This document shows positions 41,941 through 49,558 of a stretch of 64,000 nt of DNA, in pieces. The DNA lies in contig NZ_JOFT01000017.1 in NCBI RefSeq assembly GCF_000725805.1, forward strand, positions 248,001 through 312,000, given 5' to 3'. The notes beneath the pieces are model-generated. The model was not told where the DNA came from. It did no database searches and saw only the letters and a program-made list of their open reading frames with translations. How positions within the stretch are numbered: position 1 is the stretch's first letter; every line of letters begins with the position of its first letter. Source of the stretch: Streptomyces xanthophaeus (lineage in GTDB: Bacteria > Actinomycetota > Actinomycetes > Streptomycetales > Streptomycetaceae). The position numbers and the translations under genes were made by a program.

Positions 41941-43299
41941 ATGACCGAAGTGCTCCTGCTCGTCGTGGCGCTGTTGCTCTGCCTTGCCTGCGGCGTCTTC
42001 GTGGCGGCCGAGTTCTCGCTCACCACCGTCGAGCGCAGCGAGCTCGAACGGGCCGTCGAGCGGGGCGAGCGCGGCGCCGAGAGCGCCCTGGCCGCCGTCC
42101 GCAGCCTGACGTTCCAGCTCTCCGGTGCCCAGCTGGGCATCACCGCGACCGGCCTGGTCATCGGCATGATCTCCAAGCCCTCGATCGCCGCCCTGCTCCA
42201 AGGCCCCTTCGAGGCCGTCGGGATGTCGTCCGGCGCCGCCGCCTCCACCGCTCTGGTCCTCGGCACCGCGCTGTCGACCGTCGTCCTGATGGTCGTCGGC
42301 GAGCTCGTGCCCAAGAACTGGGCGATCTCCTCCCCTCTGGCGATCGCCAAACGCGTGGCGACGATGCAGCGGATCTTCAGCCGGGCCTTCAAGCCGCTCA
42401 TCGGCCATCTGAACACGACCGCGAACCACATGGTGCGCCGGTTCGGCATGGAGCCGGCCGAGGAGCTGGCCTCGGCCCGTACCCCGCAGGAGCTGGTCGC
42501 GCTGGCGCGGCACTCGGCCAAGGCCGGGGCGCTGGAGAAGGACACCGCCGAACTGTTCGTGCGGACCTTGAACCTGGCGGATCTGACCGCGGAGAACGTG
42601 ATGACCCCGCGCGTCCAGGTTACGGCCCTCGAAGTGCAGGCCACCGCCGAGGACGTGGCGAACGCGACGCTGGCCACCGGCCTGTCGCGCTTCCCCGTGT
42701 ACCGCAGCAGCCTCGACACCGTGGTCGGGACCGTCCACATCAAGGACGTACTGGCCCTGCCCGCCAAGGAACGCCCCCGCACGCCGGTGTCGCAGCTGAT
42801 GCGTGAACCGCTCCTCGTACCGGAGTCCCTGACGGTGGACCGGCTGCTCGACCGGCTGTCGGGCAAGCGGACGATGGCCGTGGTCATCGACGAGTACGGC
42901 GGCACGGCCGGTGTGGCCACGCTGGAGGACATCGTCGAGGAGGTCGTCGGCGAGGTCCGCGACGAGCACGACCCGCACGAGACCCCCGACCTGGCCCCGG
43001 CCGGTACGGACGCCTCCGGGCGCCCGCTGTACTCCGCCGACGGCGCCGCACGCACCGACCAGCTCCAGCGGATCGGGCTGCGGGTGCCGGACGGCCCCTA
43101 CGAGACCCTGGCCGGCCTGATGGCGACCCAGCTGGGCCGGATCCCTGCCGTGGGCGACAGCCTGGAGCTGGACGGCTGGCGGCTGGACGTGGTGGACGCC
43201 ACCGGACGGCGCGCCGCGCGGGTGCTGCTGCACGCACCGGACGGGCTGGACGGGCTGGACGGGCCGGCGGGGAACCAGAGCGCGGAGGGGGACCGATGA
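41941..43299 (+). CDS. CNNM/CBS-domain membrane protein (hemolysin-family), first of a pair
   Basis: This 452-residue protein has an N-terminal DUF21/CNNM membrane domain of about four helices (VALLLCLACGVFVAAEFSL, then QLGITATGLVIGMI and ALSTVVLMVVGELVPKN). A CBS pair follows (MTPRVQVTALEVQ, SRFPVYRSSLDTVVGTVHIK and VVIDEYGGTAGVATLEDIVE), then a CorC/HlyC C-terminal domain. Such proteins move or regulate magnesium or other divalent ions. A full GGAGGTGAT ribosome site precedes the ATG. The gene ends in an ATGA overlap with its paralogue. The tail has a GLDGLDGPAG repeat. Confidence 0.93.
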   Translation: MTEVLLLVVALLLCLACGVFVAAEFSLTTVERSELERAVERGERGAESALAAVRSLTFQLSGAQLGITATGLVIGMISKPSIAALLQGPFEAVGMSSGAAASTALVLGTALSTVVLMVVGELVPKNWAISSPLAIAKRVATMQRIFSRAFKPLIGHLNTTANHMVRRFGMEPAEELASARTPQELVALARHSAKAGALEKDTAELFVRTLNLADLTAENVMTPRVQVTALEVQATAEDVANATLATGLSRFPVYRSSLDTVVGTVHIKDVLALPAKERPRTPVSQLMREPLLVPESLTVDRLLDRLSGKRTMAVVIDEYGGTAGVATLEDIVEEVVGEVRDEHDPHETPDLAPAGTDASGRPLYSADGAARTDQLQRIGLRVPDGPYETLAGLMATQLGRIPAVGDSLELDGWRLDVVDATGRRAARVLLHAPDGLDGLDGPAGNQSAEGDR

Positions 43300-44321
43300 C
43301 CGCGATCCAGTTGCTGATCGGCCTGGCGACCCTGGTCGTCAACGCCTTCTTCGTCGGCGCGGAGTTCGCGCTGATCTCGGTCCGGCGCAGCCAGATCGAG
43401 CCCTACGCCGAGGAGGGCGACCGGCGCGGCCGCGCCGTCCTGTGGGGCCTGGAGCACGTGTCGGCCATGATGGCGGCCGCCCAGCTGGGCATCACCCTGT
43501 GCACCCTGGTGCTGGGCGTGGTGGCCGAGCCGGCCATCGCGCACCTGCTGACCCCGGTGTTCGACCTGATCGGGGTGCCGGCCGGTCTGACGCACGCGAT
43601 CTCCTTCGTGATCGCGCTGACGCTGGCCACCTACCTGCACATGCTCTTCGGCGAGATGGTGCCGAAGAACGTGGCGCTGGCGGAGCCGGTGCGCACCGCC
43701 CTGGCACTGGGCCCGCCGCTGGTGACCCTCACCCGGGCGCTGAGGCCGGTGATCTTCGCGATCAACGCCTTCGCCAACGCCCTCCTGCGCCTGCTGCGGG
43801 TGGAGGTGAAGGACGAGGTCGCGGCGACGTTCACGGACGACGAGCTGGCCCGGATGGTCAAGGACTCGAGCGACGCGGGGCTCCTGGACGACCGGGCGAG
43901 CGAGCGGCTGCACGACGCACTGGAGCTGGGCCGCCGGCCGGTCACCGACGTGGTGCTGCCCGCGGACAGCGTGGTCACCGCCCGGCTCGGCATCACCCCG
44001 ACGGACCTGGAGCGGCTGTCGGCCACCTCGGGCTACTCCCGTTTCCCCGTCGTGGACGCCCAGCACGGGATCCTGGGCTACCTGCACGTCAAGGACGCCC
44101 TCGACGCGGAGGGGGCGGAGCGGGACGAGCCGTTCCCGGCGACGGCCCTGCGGGCCATCGCCCAGGTGCGCGCGGAGACCCCGCTGGACGACGTGCTGAC
44201 CGCCATGCGGCGCAGCCGTACCCATCTGGCGGCCGTGCTCGGACCGGACGGCACCATGGCTGGCCTGGTGACGATGGAGGACGTCCTGCGCGAGCTGTTC
44301 GGCAGACCGGCCTCTGCCTGA
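43296..44321 (+). CDS. CNNM/CBS-domain membrane protein, second of a pair
   Basis: This 341-residue paralogue of the upstream gene has the same DUF21 helices (LATLVVNAFFVGAEFALISV, QLGITLCTLVLGVVAEPAI, MLFGEMVPKNVALA) and a CBS pair (SRFPVVDAQHGILGYLHVKD, AAVLGPDGTMAGLVTMEDVL), but it lacks the CorC_HlyC C-terminal domain. Overlap ATGA with the first gene suggests fixed stoichiometry and a heteromeric complex. Substrate not evident; divalent cation export is the family expectation. Confidence 0.93.
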   Translation: MTAIQLLIGLATLVVNAFFVGAEFALISVRRSQIEPYAEEGDRRGRAVLWGLEHVSAMMAAAQLGITLCTLVLGVVAEPAIAHLLTPVFDLIGVPAGLTHAISFVIALTLATYLHMLFGEMVPKNVALAEPVRTALALGPPLVTLTRALRPVIFAINAFANALLRLLRVEVKDEVAATFTDDELARMVKDSSDAGLLDDRASERLHDALELGRRPVTDVVLPADSVVTARLGITPTDLERLSATSGYSRFPVVDAQHGILGYLHVKDALDAEGAERDEPFPATALRAIAQVRAETPLDDVLTAMRRSRTHLAAVLGPDGTMAGLVTMEDVLRELFGRPASA

Positions 44322-44351
44322 GCCGCCCTGCACGGCCGGGGTACCGGGCGG

Positions 44352-44357
44352 TAGCAT
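44352..44357 (+). promoter_or_regulatory. -10 hexamer TAGCAT, candidate leaderless promoter of the SGNH hydrolase gene
   Basis: TAGCAT ends 9 nt before the ATG, so the transcript would begin at or next to the start codon. No ribosome site lies between. No good -35 element is seen. Confidence 0.45.
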
Positions 44358-44366
44358 CGCTCCGTC

Positions 44367-45158
44367 ATGGAGATGAATGCCTCTTACACCAGTTTCGTCG
44401 CGGTCGGCGACTCCTTCACCGAGGGAATGTCCGACCTGCTCCCGGACGGCTCCTACCGGGGCTGGGCCGATCTGCTGGCCGCCCGGCTGGCCACCCGCGA
44501 GCCGGGCCTGCGCTACGCGAACCTCGCGGTCCGCGGGAAGCTGATCGCGCAGATCGCCGAGGAGCAGGTGCCCCTGGCCGCGGCGATGCGCGCCGACGTG
44601 GTGACCCTGGTCGGCGGGCTGAACGACACCCTGCGGCCCAAGGTCGACATGGGGCGGGTGCGCGCGCACCTGGAGGAGGCCGTCGGCCTGCTGGCCCCCT
44701 CCTGCAAGCAGCTCGTCCTGATGCGCTCCCCGGGACGCAACGGGCCGGTGATGGAACGCTTCCGCCCGCGCATGGAGGAGCTCTTCACCCACATCGAGGA
44801 GCTTGCCGCCCGGCACGGCGCCCTGGTCGTGGACCTGTACGGGACCCCTGCGCTCGCGGACCCGCGGATGTGGGACGTGGACCGGCTGCACCTGACCGCG
44901 GAGGGCCACCGCCGGGTGGCGGAGGCCGTCTGGCAGGCCCTGGGCCTGCCGCCCGAGGAGGACTGGCGCACCGAACTCCCCGTCACCGCGCCCCCCGGCT
45001 GGGCCGTCCGCCGCTCCCAGGACCTGAGCTTCGCCCGGCAGCACCTGCTGCCCTGGGTCGGCCGCCGCCTGACGGGCCGCTCCTCGGGCGACGGCCGTCC
45101 TGCCAAGCGTCCGGACCTGCTGCCGTACGAGCCGCTCGGGGGCGAGCGGCTCTCGTAG
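44367..45158 (+). CDS. SGNH/GDSL hydrolase
   Basis: This 263-residue esterase/lipase-fold protein is without a signal peptide, so it is probably cytoplasmic. Block I is VAVGDSFTEGMSD (Ser 16), block III is LVGGLNDTL, and block V is DVDRLHLTAEGHRRVAEAV with the catalytic Asp/His. The oxyanion Gly of block II lies around NLAVRGKLIAQ. The C-terminal 60 residues form a basic, Pro-rich tail that ends in a hydrophilic GGERLS. The substrate is unknown. It precedes purB by 71 nt. Confidence 0.92.
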   Translation: MEMNASYTSFVAVGDSFTEGMSDLLPDGSYRGWADLLAARLATREPGLRYANLAVRGKLIAQIAEEQVPLAAAMRADVVTLVGGLNDTLRPKVDMGRVRAHLEEAVGLLAPSCKQLVLMRSPGRNGPVMERFRPRMEELFTHIEELAARHGALVVDLYGTPALADPRMWDVDRLHLTAEGHRRVAEAVWQALGLPPEEDWRTELPVTAPPGWAVRRSQDLSFARQHLLPWVGRRLTGRSSGDGRPAKRPDLLPYEPLGGERLS

Positions 45159-45215
45159 CAAGGCACAATCGGAGGCGGGGTCCCTACCTGCGTAAACACA
45201 CAGCTGCGGCCCAAG

Positions 45216-45221
45216 TAGAAT
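45216..45221 (+). promoter_or_regulatory. -10 hexamer TAGAAT, candidate leaderless promoter of purB
   Basis: TAGAAT ends 8 nt before the GTG start of purB and is a good match to TAnnnT. No ribosome site is present, so translation probably starts at the 5' end of the mRNA. Confidence 0.6.
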
Positions 45222-45229
45222 CCCTACAC

Positions 45230-46663
45230 GTGACAGCCAAGCCCCGCATCCCCAATGTCCTGGCCGGCCGCTACGCCTCTGCGGAGCTCGCCGTCCTGTG
45301 GTCCCCCGAGTACAAGGTGACGCTGGAGCGGCGGCTGTGGCTCGCCGTGCTGCGCGCCCAGAAGGACCTCGGTATCGAGGTCCCGGACGCCGCCCTCGCC
45401 GACTACGAGCGCGTCCTGGAGACGGTCGACCTCGCCTCCATCGCCGAGCGCGAGAAGGTCACCCGGCACGACGTGAAGGCCCGCATCGAGGAGTTCAACG
45501 CCCTCGCCGGCCACGAGCACGTCCACAAGGGCATGACCTCGCGCGACCTGACCGAGAACGTGGAGCAGCTGCAGATCCGGCTCTCCCTCGAGCTGGCCCG
45601 CGACCGCACCGTCGCCGTGCTCAGCCGCCTCGGCAAGCTCGCCGGCGAGCACGCCGAGCTGGTCATGGCCGGCCGCTCCCACAACGTGGCCGCCCAGGCG
45701 ACCACCCTCGGCAAGCGCTTCGCCACTGCGGCGGACGAGCTGCTCGTCGCCTACGACCGCCTCGAGGACCTGCTCGGCCGCTACCCGCTGCGCGGCATCA
45801 AGGGCCCGGTCGGCACCGCCCAGGACATGCTCGACCTGCTGGGCGGCGACGCCGCCAAGCTCGCCGACCTGGAGCAGCGCATCGCCGCCCACCTCGGCTT
45901 CGCCCAGGCCTTCACCTCGGTCGGCCAGGTCTACCCGCGCTCGCTCGACTACGACGTGGTCACCGCCCTGGTGCAGCTGGCCGCGGCCCCGTCGTCGATC
46001 GCCAAGACCATCCGCCTGATGGCCGGCCACGAGCTGGTCACCGAGGGCTTCAAGCCCGGCCAGGTCGGCTCCTCGGCGATGCCGCACAAGATGAACACCC
46101 GCTCCTGCGAGCGCGTGAACGGCCTGATGGTCATCCTGCGCGGCTACGCCTCGATGACCGGCGAGCTGGCCGGCGACCAGTGGAACGAGGGCGACGTGTC
46201 CTGCTCCGTGGTCCGCCGCGTGGCCCTGCCGGACGCCTTCTTCGCCTTCGACGGTCTCCTGGAGACCTTCCTGACGGTCCTGGACGAATTCGGCGCCTTC
46301 CCGGCGGTCGTCGCCCGCGAGCTGGACCGCTACCTGCCCTTCCTCGCGACCACCAAGGTCCTGATGGGCGCGGTGCGGGCCGGGGTGGGCCGCGAGGCAG
46401 CCCACGAGGTCATCAAGGAGCACGCGGTGGCCTCCGCGCTCGCCATGCGCGAGCAGGGCGCCGAGCGCAACGAGCTGCTGGACAAGCTGGCTGCCGACGA
46501 GCGGATGCCGCTGGACCGGTCCCAGCTGGACGCCCTGATGGCCGACAAGCTGTCCTTCACGGGCGCCGCCGGTGACCAGGTCGCCGCAGTCGTCTCCCGT
46601 ATCGAGGCGATCGCCAAGCAGCACCCGGAGGCCGCCGGGTACGCGCCGGGGTCGATCCTCTGA
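45230..46663 (+). CDS. purB: Adenylosuccinate lyase
   Basis: This 477-residue cytoplasmic enzyme acts twice in purine synthesis, releasing fumarate from SAICAR and from adenylosuccinate. The family signature is SSAMPHKMNTRSCERVNGLM. The catalytic histidine lies in AGRSHNVAAQATTLG, and HEHVHKGMTSRDLTENVEQL is another conserved block. The protein begins TAKPRIPNVLAGRYAS. The GTG start lacks a ribosome site but follows a -10 hexamer by 8 nt, which suggests leaderless mRNA. The mug-type gene overlaps its stop. Confidence 0.97.
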   Translation: MTAKPRIPNVLAGRYASAELAVLWSPEYKVTLERRLWLAVLRAQKDLGIEVPDAALADYERVLETVDLASIAEREKVTRHDVKARIEEFNALAGHEHVHKGMTSRDLTENVEQLQIRLSLELARDRTVAVLSRLGKLAGEHAELVMAGRSHNVAAQATTLGKRFATAADELLVAYDRLEDLLGRYPLRGIKGPVGTAQDMLDLLGGDAAKLADLEQRIAAHLGFAQAFTSVGQVYPRSLDYDVVTALVQLAAAPSSIAKTIRLMAGHELVTEGFKPGQVGSSAMPHKMNTRSCERVNGLMVILRGYASMTGELAGDQWNEGDVSCSVVRRVALPDAFFAFDGLLETFLTVLDEFGAFPAVVARELDRYLPFLATTKVLMGAVRAGVGREAAHEVIKEHAVASALAMREQGAERNELLDKLAADERMPLDRSQLDALMADKLSFTGAAGDQVAAVVSRIEAIAKQHPEAAGYAPGSIL

Positions 46664-47217
46664 CTCCCGACGAGCTGAACGCCGCCCGTGACCGCGTCCT
46701 CCCGGACGTGGTCACGGGCGGTCTTCGTGTGCTGTTCTGCGGAATCAATCCGGGTCTCCTCTCCGCCGCGACGGGCCACCACTTCGCCCGCCCCGGCAAC
46801 CGCTTCTGGCCCGTCCTGCACCTGTCGGGCTTCACCCCGCGCCGCCTGGCTCCCGCGGAGCAGGAGGAGCTGCTGACCTACCGGCTCGGCATCACCAACG
46901 TCGTGGCCCGGGCCACGGCCCGCGCCGACGAGCTGAGCCCCGAGGAGTTCCGCGAGGGCGGCCGCATCCTGACGGCCAAGGTGGAACTGCTGCGCCCCCA
47001 GTGGCTGGCGGTCGTCGGCGTCACGGCCTACCGCACGGCCTTCGGCGAGAAGAAGGCGCAGATCGGCCCCCAGGAGCGGATGATCGGCTCCACCCGTGTC
47101 TGGGCCCTGCCCAACCCCAGCGGCCTCAACGCCCACTGGACCGCCGACACCATGGCCCAGGAGTACGCCCGCCTCCGCATGGCCGCGGAAGCAGCAGAGG
47201 CGCCCGACACCCCGTAA
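46660..47217 (+). CDS. mug: Mismatch-specific uracil/thymine DNA glycosylase (Mug)
   Basis: This is a repair glycosylase that removes U or T opposite G. Motif FCGINPGLLSAATGHHFARP and the later PNPSGLNAHW are the two active-site motifs of the Mug/TDG group. ATG and GTG starts near the expected N-terminus are absent. Frame and conservation (TPDELNAARDRVLPDVV upstream of the core) point to CTG 46660, which overlaps the purB stop as CTGA, giving 185 residues. GTG 46708 is the conventional alternative and would lose 16 residues. It is coupled to purB. Confidence 0.88.
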   Translation: MTPDELNAARDRVLPDVVTGGLRVLFCGINPGLLSAATGHHFARPGNRFWPVLHLSGFTPRRLAPAEQEELLTYRLGITNVVARATARADELSPEEFREGGRILTAKVELLRPQWLAVVGVTAYRTAFGEKKAQIGPQERMIGSTRVWALPNPSGLNAHWTADTMAQEYARLRMAAEAAEAPDTP

Positions 47218-47274
47218 CTCCCGTCCCCTGGCGCCCGGCCCCGGGTCACTCGCGCCGGGGGCCACGGCCGGGGG

Positions 47275-47712
47275 CTACGGCGGGTCGACGACGGTGACCC
47301 CCGCCATCAGCACGTACGCGTCCTCGGCGCCCCCGTCGACCACCCAGACCACCAGCCACTGCTCCCCCGCCCGCCAGGCGTGCACATGGCTGGTGGAGCC
47401 GCTCAACTCGCCCCAGGGCTCCGGTATCTCCTCCCCGCCGGACCCCCGGTCCAGCACCGAAGTCAGGGCGAAGACCTGCGGCTCCCCCCACCGCTCGGCC
47501 AGGGCCTGGGTGAGCGCCCCGTACTCGGCACCGATCTGGTCGGCGGCCTCGGCACGGCCTGCCCCGCCGTCCTCCCGGAAGTCCGCGGTCCAACCGACCT
47601 GTACCAGGTGGTAACCGGGGCCGCTGCTCTGCCCGCCGGACCGGACCGGCTCGGGCGGGAATTGCGTCACCCGGAGCCGGTCGATCCTTTCGAGATGCTC
47701 TGCCGTGGTCAT
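47275..47712 (-). CDS. Hypothetical protein, 145 residues
   Basis: I do not recognise a family. The sequence has ERIDRLRVTQFPPEPVRSGG, a Gly/Ala/Glu-rich middle, AEYGALTQALAERWGEPQVF and a hydrophobic end (EQWLVVWVVDGGAEDAYVLM). The pattern suggests a compact alpha/beta protein that is soluble and without signal peptide. Codon bias supports a real gene. It is convergent with mug. The gap to the next gene on the same strand (ABC permease stop) is 40 nt, but that gene points the same way upstream, so read-through is possible. Confidence 0.7.
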   Translation of the reverse strand: MTTAEHLERIDRLRVTQFPPEPVRSGGQSSGPGYHLVQVGWTADFREDGGAGRAEAADQIGAEYGALTQALAERWGEPQVFALTSVLDRGSGGEEIPEPWGELSGSTSHVHAWRAGEQWLVVWVVDGGAEDAYVLMAGVTVVDPP

Positions 47713-47752
47713 ACCGTCAGTATCCCGACCGGCACTGACAACTGGCCCGGCG

Positions 47753-48502
47753 TCACGCGTCCCTGCGCCGCACCGCGATCCAGCCCGCGACGACCGTGAC
47801 CACGGCCCAGAGCGCCATCACGCCCAGCCCGGTCCACGGACCGAGGTCACCGTGCGGCTCGATCCGCATCACCATCTGCCCGGCACGGTCGGGCATGTAC
47901 TGCCCGAACCCGCCCACGGCCTCGCCGACCACGAAGGACACGATGAGGACGAAGGGTATGAGGAGGCTCAGTACGGCCGCACCGCTGCGCAGCACCGCCG
48001 TCAGCCCGGCCGAGAACAGCGCCATGACGGTCAGGTAGAGGCCGCTTCCGACGATCGCACGCAGCGTCCCCGGGTCCCCCAGCTCCAGGGCGTACGGACC
48101 CATGAACGCCTGACCTGCCAGGAAGGTCAGGAGCCCGGTGATCTGGCCCGCGACGAGGGCGAGTCCGCCCACCATCGCGATCTTCGAGAGGTAGAACCGG
48201 GTGCGGTCGGGCACGGCAGTGAGGCTGGTGCGCAGAGCGCCGTTGTGGAACTCGGCGGAGAGGGCGCTCGCGCCGAAGGCGATGGCCGCTATCTGGCCGA
48301 AGTTGAGCCCGTAGAAGGCGGCGAGGAGAGGATCCTCGCCCATGCTGCCTTCTTCCGCCTGGCCTATCGCCGCAGCTGTCAGCGCTTGGATCCCGACGGT
48401 GGCGACCAGGACGGATATCAAGGCCCCGAAGGTGCCCCGGAGGGACCGGATCTTGATCCATTCCGAATGCAGGACGGGCAGGGTGGGCAGGGCGGAGCTC
48501 AT
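47753..48502 (-). CDS. ABC-2 type transporter permease
   Basis: This 249-residue membrane protein has about six helices and the ABC-2 exporter layout: N-terminal SEWIKIRSLRGTFGALISVL, a long loop with FGASALSAEFHNGALRTSLT, and LIPFVLIVSFVVGEAVGGFG near the end. It is the partner of the ATPase encoded 36 nt upstream. AGGAGG precedes the ATG. Exporters of this type expel peptide antibiotics or lipids. The divergent two-component system probably controls it. Confidence 0.92.
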   Translation of the reverse strand: MSSALPTLPVLHSEWIKIRSLRGTFGALISVLVATVGIQALTAAAIGQAEEGSMGEDPLLAAFYGLNFGQIAAIAFGASALSAEFHNGALRTSLTAVPDRTRFYLSKIAMVGGLALVAGQITGLLTFLAGQAFMGPYALELGDPGTLRAIVGSGLYLTVMALFSAGLTAVLRSGAAVLSLLIPFVLIVSFVVGEAVGGFGQYMPDRAGQMVMRIEPHGDLGPWTGLGVMALWAVVTVVAGWIAVRRRDA

Positions 48503-48538
48503 GGCAGGGCCTCCTGGGGAGTGGGAAGAGCGGGAAGG

Positions 48539-49450
48539 TCAGGGGGTGGCGGCGAACTGTGCGTGGCCGGCGGTGAGGTCCAGATAGGCCTGTTCCAGGG
48601 AGGCGCGCTCGTCGGCGAGCTCAAGCATCGGGATCCCTTCGCGGGCGGCCATGGTGCCGATCTGTTCCGCCCGTATGCCTTCGACGGTCCAGCGCCCGCC
48701 GTCGGCGCCCACCAGCTCGAGGCCGTCCCGGGCGAGGGCGGCGCGCAGCCGGATCGCGTCCGAGGTCCGCAGTCGCACCCTGGGGGTGCTGCGAGCGTCG
48801 ATGAACTCCTCCATCGAGGTGTCGGCCAGCAGCCGTCCCGCGCCGAGCACCACCAGGTGGTCGGCCAGGGCTGCCGTCTCGGACATGAGATGGCTGGAGA
48901 CCAGGACCGTGCGGCCTTCCGCGGCGAGTCCGCGCATCAGCTCACGGATCCAGATGATGCCTTCGGGGTCGAGCCCGTTGGTCGGCTCGTCGAGCAGCAG
49001 CACTCCGGGGTCGCCCAGCAGGGCAGCGGCGATGCCCAGACGCTGGCGCATGCCCAGGGAGAAGGTCTTCACCCGGCGCCGGGCCGCGGCTGCTATGCCG
49101 GCCTGCTCCAGCACCTCGTCCACCCGGCGCACCGGTATCCGGTGCGTGGCGGCGAGGAAGCGCAAGTGGTCACGGGCCGTGCGCCCGCCGTGGATGGACT
49201 GCGGGTCCAGCAACGCCCCCACGTGGCGCAGCGGGTCGGTCATGGCGGTGAACTGGCGCCCGCCGACGGTGGCGGTGCCGGAGGTCGCCCGGTCCAGGCC
49301 CAGCAGGAGCCTCATCGTGGTCGACTTGCCTGCGCCGTTGGGGCCGAGGAAGCCGGTGACCCGGCCGGGCAGCACGTCGAAGGTGAGGCGGTCCACGGCA
49401 CGGATCGCGCCGTATTCCCTGGTCAGTTCTCGGATCTCGATGCTGTTCAT
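48539..49450 (-). CDS. ABC exporter ATP-binding protein (BcrA-like)
   Basis: This 303-residue ATPase has Walker A GPNGAGKST (36-44), a Q-loop around ALLDPQSIHGGRTARD, signature FSLGMRQRLG, Walker B LLLDEPTNGLDPEG and switch VSSHLMSETAALADH. The FSLGMRQRLG signature is typical of BcrA/drug-export ATPases. The C-terminal domain of about 80 residues (RSTPRVRLRTSDAIRLRAAL) matches the DUF4162-like tail of that group. It is first in the operon and divergent from a histidine kinase across a palindrome-rich region. Confidence 0.94.
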   Translation of the reverse strand: MNSIEIRELTREYGAIRAVDRLTFDVLPGRVTGFLGPNGAGKSTTMRLLLGLDRATSGTATVGGRQFTAMTDPLRHVGALLDPQSIHGGRTARDHLRFLAATHRIPVRRVDEVLEQAGIAAAARRRVKTFSLGMRQRLGIAAALLGDPGVLLLDEPTNGLDPEGIIWIRELMRGLAAEGRTVLVSSHLMSETAALADHLVVLGAGRLLADTSMEEFIDARSTPRVRLRTSDAIRLRAALARDGLELVGADGGRWTVEGIRAEQIGTMAAREGIPMLELADERASLEQAYLDLTAGHAQFAATP

Positions 49451-49486
49451 GTCTCAAGGTTCGCTGTCGCCCGCACCCCCTGCCCT

Positions 49487-49528
49487 CCCCCGTGCGGGGG
49501 GACCGTCTCCCCCGCACGGGGGAGACGG
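49487..49528. promoter_or_regulatory. Twin palindromes between ABC exporter and two-component genes
   Basis: CCCCCGTGCGGGGG (49487-49500) and CCCCCGCACGGGGG (49509-49522) are each stem-loops and are exact reverse complements of each other, 8 nt apart. The second lies in a longer perfect 11-4-11 stem (49503-49528). They sit 37 nt from the ATPase start and 30 nt from the kinase start, so a response regulator dimer could act on both promoters. Confidence 0.65.
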
Positions 49529-49558
49529 CGGCCGGGCGCCGACTGTCAGGATGAACGC

